From: an uncultured Lachnospiraceae bacterium
Lineage (GTDB): Bacteria; Bacillota; Clostridia; Lachnospirales; Lachnospiraceae
Direction of reading: 5' to 3'
DNA: 11,462 nt
NCBI GenBank assembly: GCA_948438565.1
Contig: CAOJLW010000049.1
Location: forward strand, 1-11,462
The notes under the pieces were generated by a model, which was given only the letters and a program-made list of their open reading frames with translations, searched no databases and was not told the DNA's origin. The translations under genes were made by a program, and so were the position numbers. Below are positions 1-8,400 of the stretch, piece after piece (the stretch's first letter is position 1; every line of letters starts with the position of its first letter).

Positions 1-1330
1 AACATCTGACAGCGGATATCTGGAAATCCTCCAGCGTATCCGGGAAAATGGCGATACACAGGCAGGTACATATTCTTATCAGGATGAAAACGGCTCCGAA
101 CAACTGGTGGTCTATAAATATTTAAAAGAACGGAACTGGGTTTTTATGGTGCATGACGATGCATCGGAAGTCTATGGCGCCGTAGGGACAGTACGCACCA
201 CGGTAGGCCTTTTGTGCGCAATGGTAGCGACAGTGGTGATACTGGCCACACTGTTTAGCCTGCACCGGGAAGGCCGGGAGTTAATGGTCATGGAACACGC
301 GATACGACGCCTTGGCAATCTGGAGCTTTCCGCCGATCAGGAACTAACGCCCTTTTATGGCAGAAAGGATGAAATTGGCATGATCGCACAGACGATCCAT
401 CATGTCTGCGACTGCCTGCGAAAAACCATTGATGATATCGGCCGGATTTTAGGCGAAATGGCCAACGGCAATATTGCAGTAGACGTGGTCAAAAACGAGT
501 CCTATTATATCGGTGATTTTAGGGTTCTGGCCGAAAGTTTAAAAAGCATCCGTACCCACCTAACAGATGTCATGCGCGACATTACCCATATTGCCAATCA
601 GGTAAACAGCGGCGCGAACCGGGTATCCGCAGGCGCCCAGGCATTGTCCCAGGGGACTATGGAACAGCAGGTTTCCATCAACGGACTGGTTTCCAATATC
701 ACGGATATCACCGCACAAATCCAAAACAGTACGGTTCGTTGCAGCAATGCCAGTGAATTGGTTGACCGGGCAACCGGCTACGCAGCCGAAGCCGATACCA
801 AAATGGAACAATTAATTGCCGCCACCAGAAATATTGACCAGTCCTCCGCCCAGATTGGCAGTATCGTAAAAACCATTGAAGATATCGCCTTCCAGACCAA
901 TATCCTTGCGTTAAACGCTTCTGTCGAGGCCGCCCGGGCCGGCAGCGCAGGCAAAGGATTTTCTGTCGTATCGGATGAAGTCAGAAACCTGGCAGGCAGA
1001 TCGGCCGAAGCTGCCGGGAATACCAGTACATTAATCGGCCGTTCAATCAACGACGTCAAAACAGGAACGGAATCCACCAGCGTTGCCATTTCCGCCATGC
1101 AGGTGATTAGCGAATGCATCCAATCCATCAAAACGCTGATGGATGAGATTGCGCTTGCCAGCAGCCAGCAATCGGAAATGATTGCCTCTGTAGAAAACCG
1201 GGTCAAAGAAGTTTCCAAAGTCATAGAGGCCAACTCGGAAGCCGCACAGGAAAGCGCGAATATTTCAAACGAGTTGTCTCATCAGGCTCAAACGCTCAAT
1301 CAATTGATTCAACAGTTCCGCATCCAGTAA
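1..1330 (+). CDS. Methyl-accepting chemotaxis protein, 5'-truncated by the window edge
   Basis: Transmembrane chemoreceptor that would signal to CheA/CheW in the flagellar chemotaxis pathway. The reading frame is open from base 2, so the true start lies upstream. A GTG at 107 falls inside the sensor domain and is not a credible start. Residue numbers here count from base 2. Residues 1-65 look like the end of an extracellular dCACHE/PAS-type sensor (the segment around NWVFMVHDDASEVY). Residues 67-87 form a membrane helix (VGLLCAMVATVVILATLFSL). A HAMP-like linker with the DEIG motif follows at about 95-165. The rest is the coiled-coil signalling domain. Its hairpin tip at bases 878-1015 contains AFQTNILALNASVEAARAG and GKGFSVVSDEVRNLA, diagnostic of MCPs. 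It ends in FRIQ with no CheR-binding pentapeptide visible. The family call is firm; the ligand is unknown because most of the sensor is missing. Confidence 0.95.
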   Translation, partial: TSDSGYLEILQRIRENGDTQAGTYSYQDENGSEQLVVYKYLKERNWVFMVHDDASEVYGAVGTVRTTVGLLCAMVATVVILATLFSLHREGRELMVMEHAIRRLGNLELSADQELTPFYGRKDEIGMIAQTIHHVCDCLRKTIDDIGRILGEMANGNIAVDVVKNESYYIGDFRVLAESLKSIRTHLTDVMRDITHIANQVNSGANRVSAGAQALSQGTMEQQVSINGLVSNITDITAQIQNSTVRCSNASELVDRATGYAAEADTKMEQLIAATRNIDQSSAQIGSIVKTIEDIAFQTNILALNASVEAARAGSAGKGFSVVSDEVRNLAGRSAEAAGNTSTLIGRSINDVKTGTESTSVAISAMQVISECIQSIKTLMDEIALASSQQSEMIASVENRVKEVSKVIEANSEAAQESANISNELSHQAQTLNQLIQQFRIQ

Positions 1331-1352
1331 GCATTTGCTAAATACCGCTATC

Positions 1353-1395
1353 AAAGTTCGCAGAATGGAAGGCTTCCATCCTGCGGACTTTTTTT
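1353..1395 (+). terminator. Intrinsic terminator of the chemoreceptor gene
   Basis: About 23 bases after the TAA there is a long hairpin. The arms AAAGT, CGCAG and ATGGAA pair with TTCCAT, CTGCG and ACTTT around a short GGC loop, with one A-C mismatch and one T-G wobble. A run of seven T follows directly. The structure and spacing are those of a rho-independent terminator, and it separates the chemoreceptor from the operon downstream. Confidence 0.9.
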
Positions 1396-1440
1396 ACCCT
1401 CTCTCTTTTTTATTTTCTTCAAGCTTCTCTCTGACAGGAT

Positions 1441-1455
1441 TGTCGAATTTTGACA
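1441..1455 (+). promoter_or_regulatory. Spo0A-box-like inverted pair (TGTCGAA / TTTGACA)
   Basis: TGTCGAA at 1441-1447 is an exact match to the known Spo0A box. One base later, TTTGACA at 1449-1455 matches the reverse complement TTCGACA in six of seven positions, giving a 7-1-7 inverted repeat. A further six-of-seven copy, TGTCGAT, lies at 1510-1516, about 14 bases upstream of the -35 element. Spo0A boxes near sigma-A promoters are typical of stationary-phase control in spore formers. A seven-base match can arise by chance, so the functional call is an inference. Confidence 0.4.
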
Positions 1456-1475
1456 TATATGATCCACGTCATCCA

Positions 1476-1491
1476 AACACAAAAATGTGTT
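1476..1491. repeat. Small perfect inverted repeat upstream of the operon promoter
   Basis: AACACA and TGTGTT flank a four-A loop, giving a six-base-pair perfect palindrome between the two Spo0A-like elements. It has no adjacent T-run and sits about 40 bases upstream of the -35, so an operator half-site pair is more plausible than a terminator. The function is not known. Confidence 0.35.
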
Positions 1492-1529
1492 AAAAAATGC
1501 CCAAAATAATGTCGATTTTGATATTATAA

Positions 1530-1558
1530 TTGACAGAATATAAGTCGGAGGGTATACT
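1530..1558 (+). promoter_or_regulatory. Consensus sigma-A (sigma-70 type) promoter of the two-gene operon
   Basis: TTGACA at 1530-1535 is a perfect -35. A 17-base spacer leads to TATACT at 1553-1558, five of six matches to the consensus -10. Transcription would start near 1565, leaving a leader of about 25 bases before the ATG at 1591. A TGTCGAT element at 1510-1516, just upstream of the -35, may tune it. This is the strongest promoter match I found in the non-coding parts of the window. Confidence 0.8.
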
Positions 1559-1590
1559 AAAAACATAGCTGTTAACTGTAAGGAGAAACT

Positions 1591-2709
1591 ATGAAGAAGA
1601 TTTTGAATATCAGAAAAAATTTATATATCTTTAAACCGATTGTCATATCGTGTATTTTTTCCCTTATTGATCTACTGCCGATACCCTATTGGACCGATTG
1701 GCTGGAACATTTTTTTTCTTATGATTTTGCAGTAATAATTCCAATCGGCTTAGCATTATGGACATTTACCACAAGTCTTATGATATTAATGATTGAAAAA
1801 AAAGATGAATGCTATATGGGTATTGCCTATCACGAATTATATAAAATCAAAGCGCGGCAATATCCCTATGGCTTGGAACAACTCATGCTGATTTTGATCA
1901 TGCTTTTGGTTTTATCCGCATTTTTGCAATTGCCCATTACCATGTTTGCCTGTATTCTGATGCAAATGTATATTATGATACAAATGTTTTATATGATGCA
2001 AAACTCTTTATCAAAAGAGGCTGTGGAACAATTGATCCAAAACGATTTATATATCTATCTTCATAAAAAAAACGCTCAAATTGAAAAAACGGATATTTTT
2101 CGTTTTCCTCTCTTCCAAGACGGCAAGGATGAGCTGCTCATCGTAAAATCGATCAAACGTATCGATCTGTCCCATAGGCAGGAACGGGAAACTTTTATCC
2201 AACTGCTGCCCAAATCCGGACTATATCAGCTTGCATATGAAGAAGCCGTTTTGATAGGTATGTATTTAACCGATCATATCCTTGCTTCCTCCGCCCCGAA
2301 AACAGAACTGCACAGCTTGATCGACGAATGGTTCCTGACAAAAGATTGCAGCCTTGGCATTCAAAAAGGCATCATCCTATCCCTGTCTAAAAACAGCAGG
2401 TTCCATACCAAACATTGGGTATACCCATTACTGAATCTTATGGACGCTTTAGGAAAAACAAAAGAGATGCAGGAACTGAAAGCCTGGTATATTACAGCCT
2501 GCATATTATTGCCGGGATTTGAAGCCTATAAAGAAACAATTATTTTTCTTCCTCAATTACAGAATTGTTATCGACAGGCAAAAATCTATTTTCCAGCGTT
2601 TGACTGGGATGATAAAATACTGGGCCATTGGCAGTCTTTATGTCACTTAACCAATTGCCGGCCAACCGATCATTTGGATCTTTTATATAAAATTTTATTC
2701 AGCAACTAG
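1591..2709 (+). CDS. Membrane protein of unknown function, four predicted helices, first gene of operon
   Basis: I do not recognise this family. The 372-residue product has a short basic N-terminus (MKKILNIRKN) and four hydrophobic segments at about 13-30, 46-67, 96-114 and 116-138. The last two are nearly continuous and could form a tight hairpin. From about residue 140 to the end it is soluble and probably cytoplasmic, with mixed alpha-helical character and no motif I can name. The start is well supported: AAGGAG at 1580-1585 lies five bases before the ATG, and a consensus promoter precedes it. The gene ends 13 bases before the next start, and its TAG overlaps the next ribosome binding site, so the two are probably translated together. 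The DNA is AT-rich (for example 19 of 60 G or C in the line at 1621). It could be the membrane partner of the 852-residue protein; this is inferred from linkage only. Confidence 0.85.
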   Translation: MKKILNIRKNLYIFKPIVISCIFSLIDLLPIPYWTDWLEHFFSYDFAVIIPIGLALWTFTTSLMILMIEKKDECYMGIAYHELYKIKARQYPYGLEQLMLILIMLLVLSAFLQLPITMFACILMQMYIMIQMFYMMQNSLSKEAVEQLIQNDLYIYLHKKNAQIEKTDIFRFPLFQDGKDELLIVKSIKRIDLSHRQERETFIQLLPKSGLYQLAYEEAVLIGMYLTDHILASSAPKTELHSLIDEWFLTKDCSLGIQKGIILSLSKNSRFHTKHWVYPLLNLMDALGKTKEMQELKAWYITACILLPGFEAYKETIIFLPQLQNCYRQAKIYFPAFDWDDKILGHWQSLCHLTNCRPTDHLDLLYKILFSN

Positions 2710-2713
2710 GGAG
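2708..2713 (+). promoter_or_regulatory. Ribosome binding site overlapping the upstream stop codon
   Basis: AGGGAG begins inside the TAG stop of the preceding gene and lies nine bases before the ATG at 2723. The overlap implies translational coupling of the two operon genes and supports the chosen start of the 852-residue protein. Confidence 0.7.
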
Positions 2714-2722
2714 ACGTTATAT

Positions 2723-5281
2723 ATGCAGGATATCAGATTATTAAAATTATTTAAACAGTATGCTCAGGATCCTGTTCCGATAGCATATGAAGTCACATAT
2801 TGTAGCTACGGATATTATGACGGATTTGAAATTGTGAAAGCCGCTCCGGCCGCAAGCCGGCTTTTTACAGTAGATACGGAAGCGCCGACGTCCATGTTAT
2901 ATTATGGCGCAAGAAAAGCAATCGGCAGCTTGGCCATTGGAAAAAGTATGCAAATTATGGGTCTGTTCCGCTGTGTAAACGAGCCGTCTGATCAACAAAA
3001 AGTCGCCGTATTTTGGCGGCTGGCAGAACAACTCCCTTATTTTGCAGTTGGTTTTTTACAGCTTCGAAACGGTGAATATCGCCAGCGTTGCCAAGAAGTG
3101 GAACAAGCATATGATATCCCATTTGACGGCAAACAGAAAGCAGGCTGCCGATGTTTAACCTATTTGACCTATGATCATACCGATTTCATTGTATTCCTCG
3201 CGAGCAACAGTATGACATATATGATGCAGACACTGCAAGAAATCGAATCCCGTCCGTATTTTTCTTGTAGACATCATATCTTCGGCGTAGCAAAACATTA
3301 TCTGACAGCCTTCCAACAAGCGCCAAAACCACTAACGAATTGGCACAGCATAAATTGTAATATTTACGAAAACATCCAACAGATAGAAATGAAGTTTGTC
3401 TCGTCCGGATATGAACAGCGGATATTGGCCGGACTCAAATATGGATTGGATCAGATCCATTTGATATGGAATATTAAAAATTACGAAAAAATGACGTATG
3501 CTCATACATCCGGCTACGCAAACTTATTGCTCAGGCTTCCAGATACCGATGTCAAAAGCTTTTTATCTCTATTACTGCCCAAAAGCATCCTGACACATCC
3601 CCATTTCATGCATCCAAACGGCGTATATCATATCGAAACTTCTATCTATATCCGGGAAAAAAACTGGTCGTCTATTCACGGTCAGACAAATCACGCATAT
3701 GAAACCAGAACGTCAGGCTGGTGCCGAAAATTAATTGAAAAATATACGCAGTATATGGACTCAGAATTCCAACGGGGCGACGAGGGCTTCCATTCCTATT
3801 TCCAGTCCCTGCTATCGACTTTACATACATTACATCAATATGAATGCAACAGCGTCTCCAAAGACCTGTTTCTTATGGTATATCCCGCCCTAAAATTGTT
3901 CGATAAACTATTTATGGAAGCCTATGCCAATTTAAGCGACACCGGGGATCGGAACGATCATAAGAGCAGAACTTTAAAAGACGCCTTGGAGCATTTTATA
4001 GTATGCATCAATTCCATTATCCGCCATGCCGTTCCTACGAATCTGTTTTTTTTGAGGATTCCGGAATATAGCGGAACATCCTGTTCCATTCCCATAAAAC
4101 TCAATCTGATGTATGATTGGTTTGCCAACGCCATCCAGGAGCTGTTAAATGACGAAAACATCATCTGCCAATGCCTGTTAATCCCGAAAATGGAAACTAT
4201 CCCAAAATCCCAATTATTTGATCCTGGAATCAAAACCACCGATCGGCTGCTTTATATATTTTTTTCTCAAAGAACAATTTTTTTACCGCGCAACCTGATG
4301 ATCATTTTAACACATGAAATATCTCGTTACATAGGAAAAAACATCCGTCTGAGAAAAGAAAGGTGGACGCATCTGCTCCGATCTATCATCAGATATATCG
4401 TAGAAAGTCTTTTACACCGTATACAAAATCTGTCTTTTCCAAAAGGCGAACAGGAATATATTTATGAACAATATCAAACGCATATTTTGCCTGAATTGGA
4501 AAAGAAAATCTTTTATTTTTTGGAGGCATCCTGCACGCCAAAACTCCAAGATCAGGATTATGGCGGTGATATGGCTGATACCTTAAAAAACGGCATCTAT
4601 CAAATGTTGACTCTGAAAAACGGAGAATTAGAAACAATTCTCCGGCAAATTCCGGAAGCTTTAGCGCAAAAATTAGACGAACCGGAGGAATTTATCAAAT
4701 ACCATAAATATATTTATAACATCCAACTGGCCATGGTATCGGAATTAAAAGGAATGGCCTATTCCGGGTGGATAGAATATGTCATTGATTTATTGATGCG
4801 CACATATCGGGATGTATTCAGCGATATTGTGACAGTTGATGCTTTGCAATGCAGTTTCCAGGATTATCTTGAAGCATATCAGGTTTCCGAAGGCATAATC
4901 CTATCCGAAAACAATCGATCCGACGAACGATCGATCCGGGAACTGGCTGTATGCCACGTGATTTTCCAGGAGCAGTCCCAATTGCATATGCATGAATTCG
5001 GCGAAAAAACAGAAGAACCCTATATAGCGCATAACCTCTACCGATATGAGTGGGCAAGATCGGAAATCCTGCAATATGCCAATGAATGCCACTGGGAAAT
5101 TTCCAAGAGATTCCTGCAAAGCGCTTGCAAAAACTCCCTGAAAAGCATACGGGAATTATTTTCCCTTTTCAAAAACGGAAGTCAAAATGAATTGGATCTA
5201 CCGCAATCTATGCATTCTGTCACTGCACAATATATACAAAACGTCAAAAAGGATTATCAGACTTCCAATGCTTTGCTCTGA
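2723..5281 (+). CDS. Large protein of unknown function (852 residues), second gene of operon
   Basis: I cannot assign a family. It has no signal peptide and no convincing membrane helix, so it is probably cytoplasmic or attached to the membrane through its operon partner. Two similar tyrosine/aspartate-rich strand motifs, SYGYYDGFEIVKA (28-40) and TYDHTDFIVFLAS (149-161), lie in the first 180 residues and might mark a duplicated alpha/beta unit; this is a weak inference. A helical middle follows. At residues 526-536 a hydrophobic stretch leads into HEISRY (H531, E532, R535), which resembles the start of a zinc-peptidase HExxH helix but has Arg where the second His should be. A basic run (RLRKERW) follows. 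The C-terminal 150 residues are charged and helical. It is preceded by AGGGAG and follows the membrane gene by 13 bases. A NLR-like, defence or stress role is possible, but nothing in the sequence proves it. Confidence 0.85.
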   Translation: MQDIRLLKLFKQYAQDPVPIAYEVTYCSYGYYDGFEIVKAAPAASRLFTVDTEAPTSMLYYGARKAIGSLAIGKSMQIMGLFRCVNEPSDQQKVAVFWRLAEQLPYFAVGFLQLRNGEYRQRCQEVEQAYDIPFDGKQKAGCRCLTYLTYDHTDFIVFLASNSMTYMMQTLQEIESRPYFSCRHHIFGVAKHYLTAFQQAPKPLTNWHSINCNIYENIQQIEMKFVSSGYEQRILAGLKYGLDQIHLIWNIKNYEKMTYAHTSGYANLLLRLPDTDVKSFLSLLLPKSILTHPHFMHPNGVYHIETSIYIREKNWSSIHGQTNHAYETRTSGWCRKLIEKYTQYMDSEFQRGDEGFHSYFQSLLSTLHTLHQYECNSVSKDLFLMVYPALKLFDKLFMEAYANLSDTGDRNDHKSRTLKDALEHFIVCINSIIRHAVPTNLFFLRIPEYSGTSCSIPIKLNLMYDWFANAIQELLNDENIICQCLLIPKMETIPKSQLFDPGIKTTDRLLYIFFSQRTIFLPRNLMIILTHEISRYIGKNIRLRKERWTHLLRSIIRYIVESLLHRIQNLSFPKGEQEYIYEQYQTHILPELEKKIFYFLEASCTPKLQDQDYGGDMADTLKNGIYQMLTLKNGELETILRQIPEALAQKLDEPEEFIKYHKYIYNIQLAMVSELKGMAYSGWIEYVIDLLMRTYRDVFSDIVTVDALQCSFQDYLEAYQVSEGIILSENNRSDERSIRELAVCHVIFQEQSQLHMHEFGEKTEEPYIAHNLYRYEWARSEILQYANECHWEISKRFLQSACKNSLKSIRELFSLFKNGSQNELDLPQSMHSVTAQYIQNVKKDYQTSNALL

Positions 5282-5326
5282 CGTATATCCAATCCCATGC
5301 CAACAAAATTCGGATCATACGCCAAA

Positions 5327-5360
5327 AGAAGGGGACGCTGCTCTTTGCGTCCCCTTCTGA
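5327..5360 (-). terminator. Intrinsic terminator of the galactosidase locus, between convergent genes
   Basis: AGAAGGGGACGC at 5327-5338 and GCGTCCCCTTCT at 5347-5358 form a perfect 12-bp stem with an eight-base loop. Read on the minus strand, the stem is followed by TTTTGG, a short T-run, 55 bases past the galactosidase stop. On the plus strand it is followed by GAAAAGTC with no T-run, so it should mainly stop minus-strand transcripts. It may still act as a weak 3' barrier or stabilising hairpin for the plus-strand operon, for which no other terminator is visible in 5282-5412. Confidence 0.8.
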
Positions 5361-5412
5361 AAAGTCTGCCCATTTTACCAAACACTACTCCACAGAGCTA
5401 TGTTTCCCAGCA

Positions 5413-8400
5413 TTAATATCCTACAATCTTTACTGTGGATTTCTGGCCCTTCTTCTTTAATACTGTCTTTTTATAGGTGTTTAAGCGTTTCTTTGGCACC
5501 CGGATCTTACATTTTGCATGGATGCCCTTAAAAGCGTTCTTACCCACTTTCGTCAGCTTGCTGGATTTAATGGTAATCTTCTTGAGCAGTTTGTCCTCTG
5601 CAAATGCCTTTTCGCCAATCGACTTCACGTTTTTGCCGATTGTCACCTGCGCCAGTTTTTTATTCCCTTTAAATGCATTCTTGGAAACCGCAGTCACCTT
5701 AAAGGAAATCTTACCTTTTTTCACAGTTGCCGGAACCGTAAATTTGGTATATGTCTTTTTAGACGGTTTTACAAACGTCACTGTACCGCCGCTTGCCGCA
5801 GACTTCGTCACTTTATAGACAGCCTTTTTATACGTAAAGACGCTGCCCACTTTAGGAAGCTGTACGGAAGTGTCTCCTGGCTTTTGATTCGGATCCTGTG
5901 TCTGGCCTGGATTTTCCGTCTGACCTGGATTCTGCTGATCTCCGGACGACGCTTTTTTCAATTGACTGATTGCCGCTTTTAATGCATTCATAGCGCTTGT
6001 AATAGCAGCCGCATCTTCTTTTTCCTGAATCTCCGGATTGTTCCTGACGGTTTTGGCTGACTGGTACGCCGCCTGTAAATTGGCCATGGACTCTGCCGTA
6101 TATACGCCGGTCTGCTTCAGGAAAGCCTCCGCTTCCAGAAGCGCGGCATCCATCGCTTCATTTGCATCCAATAACGCCTGTTTGGTCTTAGTAACCAGTT
6201 TTGCAAGCGCTTCGTTCAATGCCTTGGCCGCCTGCGTCAGTTCTGCTTCCGTCGCATCTTCTTTGTCTTTTAAACCCTCAAATTTCTCTAATGCATCCTG
6301 TAATGCGCGGAATGTAGACGGCGTATAGAGCGTCTCGTTTTTAGCCTCTTCCTGACTTGCTGCCAACGCTTCTGCAAAATCCCTCTTTGCGCTTTCTAAA
6401 GGCATTTCGGCCGTAAAGCCAAGCTTGCCTAACGCCATTTTATCCGTATCCGCCACGATTGGCGTAATACGGAAGGTTTTCTCATAAACCGGATAATTTC
6501 CATTCTCATCCGGCCTGGTGTGCGGATAAAATCCCTCTAACGGCACATGGTTAAAGAATCCCGTATTGCTTACGCCCCTCTGCATCGTATCCAAACACAG
6601 ATAGGTCTGTTCATCCATCGGCACTTCTGTAGAATGACGGATTTGCTGATCGTTGTATGGATAATCATACGTAGACGTATTGATATTTTCCGCTTTCACG
6701 TGAAGTGCGGAAGTCTCCATCGTACCGTCTGCCGAAACCAACAGTCCATTTCCAGACGCGTCTGTCAATGACGTCCAGCGCACGTCCGTATGGTTGCCGT
6801 TTTCCTGCGGCTTTAATTGTTTCACGTCAAATTGCTGTGTCACAGAGCTCTTGTATACGCCTACATCCGTCGACGTCTTTCTGTCCGTATAGTTATCCTC
6901 CGGTCCGCGTCCAAAATATTCCAGATTTTCATATCCGGGCGCCACCGTCATACGCAACCCTACTTTTGGCAATGCATATCCTGGATTTGGATACACTGCG
7001 TTGCCAGGCGCAAAATCGCTCCTTGGCGTAAATACGCTGTTGACTACGATCTCGCCGTTACTATAGATATCGTAGGTCAGGCTCTGATCCGCATCGACCG
7101 GAAGCTTTACTTTCAGTTCCATACGGATATGTTTGTTGTTGTCCTCTTTTGTAATCACTGGCGCTTCCACAAGCTCCATAGCGTCCTCGCTGTTCCTGAG
7201 CTTACTGTCGTATTTTACCGGCGTATCGTTGTAGTTCTGCGCCCTCCAGAAGCTTGGAACCGGGCCTTTTTCCAATACGACCTTGCCATCTACCGTATAA
7301 TTACGGATCAGGCCGCTTGTTTTATCGATTTCCATCGTATAGGTTTTGCCGTCTGCCGTAACGCCTGCTATCGACAGCGCGTCCTCAGATTCTTCCGCTT
7401 TTGTAAAGACTTCCATATCGCGGTATTTTAACGGGAGTTTTTCTCCTTCCGTTACGCTTAAATCCAATTGTTCATGCGCAATGATATTATCATATGGCAC
7501 TAAATCGGTATCCCAATCCGGTTTTGCTTTATTGATTACAGAAAGCTCAAGCATATAGACGTCGCCGGCTTTCGGCGCTGTTTCCGGAAGCTGAATGGAT
7601 ACGGTTTCTTCTCCAAACGTATCCTGTTTCATAGCCTCTGTGGACAGATCTAACGTTCCGTTTGCCACTTCTTTATCATCCTTGGTCAGACTCCACTTGA
7701 TATCATATGCGCTTAAATCCGTGTTCTCCAGCTCATTGACAACTTTAATGGCAATTGTCCGATCCGTTACCTTGGCGTCGTCTTTTTCCAGATAGAAATT
7801 CACCTGCTGGTGATCATAACGCATCTGTACGGCTTTTGCGCTCGGCGTACGATCCGCATAGAACAGACCGTTTCCGCAGAATGCATCCGCATTGGAATTG
7901 GCGTCAATCCAGTCTCCGCCGTAACCCCAGAATGTCTTGCCGTCTTCCCTTGTCGTAGCTAATGACTGATCAATCCAATCCCAGATAAAACCGCCCTGAA
8001 CATTGCCGTAGGTACGGTTTAATTTCCAGAACTCGTTGAAGCTTCCGAAGGACTGTCCCATCGCGTGCGCATATTCCTGTTCAAAATACGGCATTTTATA
8101 ATTTGTATTTTTCGCATAACGTTCCACAGCCGATGCCTGTGGATACTGGGTGCTATGTACGTCCACTACATTTTTACTTCTGGTTTCATATCCCCAGGGA
8201 TCCGCTCCCGTTTCCTTCTGGTAACGATGATAATATCCGTCCGATTCGCGCTCATACATACGCAGTCTGCTCGGATCACGGTTTAACACTGCCATAGAAG
8301 CCGCCCAGAAGCAATAATCGTCATTGAGCGGAAGCGCCGTATAGGTGGCCTCGTTGCCAAACGACCAGCCAATTACGGAAGCATGGTTCTTTAACAGCTC

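Noticed and set aside
107..109. GTG at 107 as the start of the chemoreceptor
   Set aside because: The frame is open to the window edge, and the residues before it continue the sensor domain. A start here would remove the sensor and the first membrane helix.
778..1233. A 151-codon open frame on the minus strand inside the chemoreceptor gene
   Set aside because: It is antisense to the most conserved part of the MCP signalling domain and has no independent support.
1351..1566. A 71-codon minus-strand frame in the intergenic region
   Set aside because: It would run through the terminator, Spo0A-like boxes and promoter, and its product is low-complexity with no family resemblance.
5853..5858. 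LPKVG as a sortase motif near the galactosidase C-terminus
   Set aside because: It is about 145 residues from the end, lacks the LPXTG pattern and is not followed by a membrane helix and basic tail. It marks the start of the C-terminal repeat domain.
6817..7431. A 204-codon open frame on the plus strand inside the galactosidase gene
   Set aside because: It lies wholly antisense to a strongly conserved coding region, has no clear ribosome binding site and encodes no recognisable domain. It is a by-product of the codon usage of the real gene.
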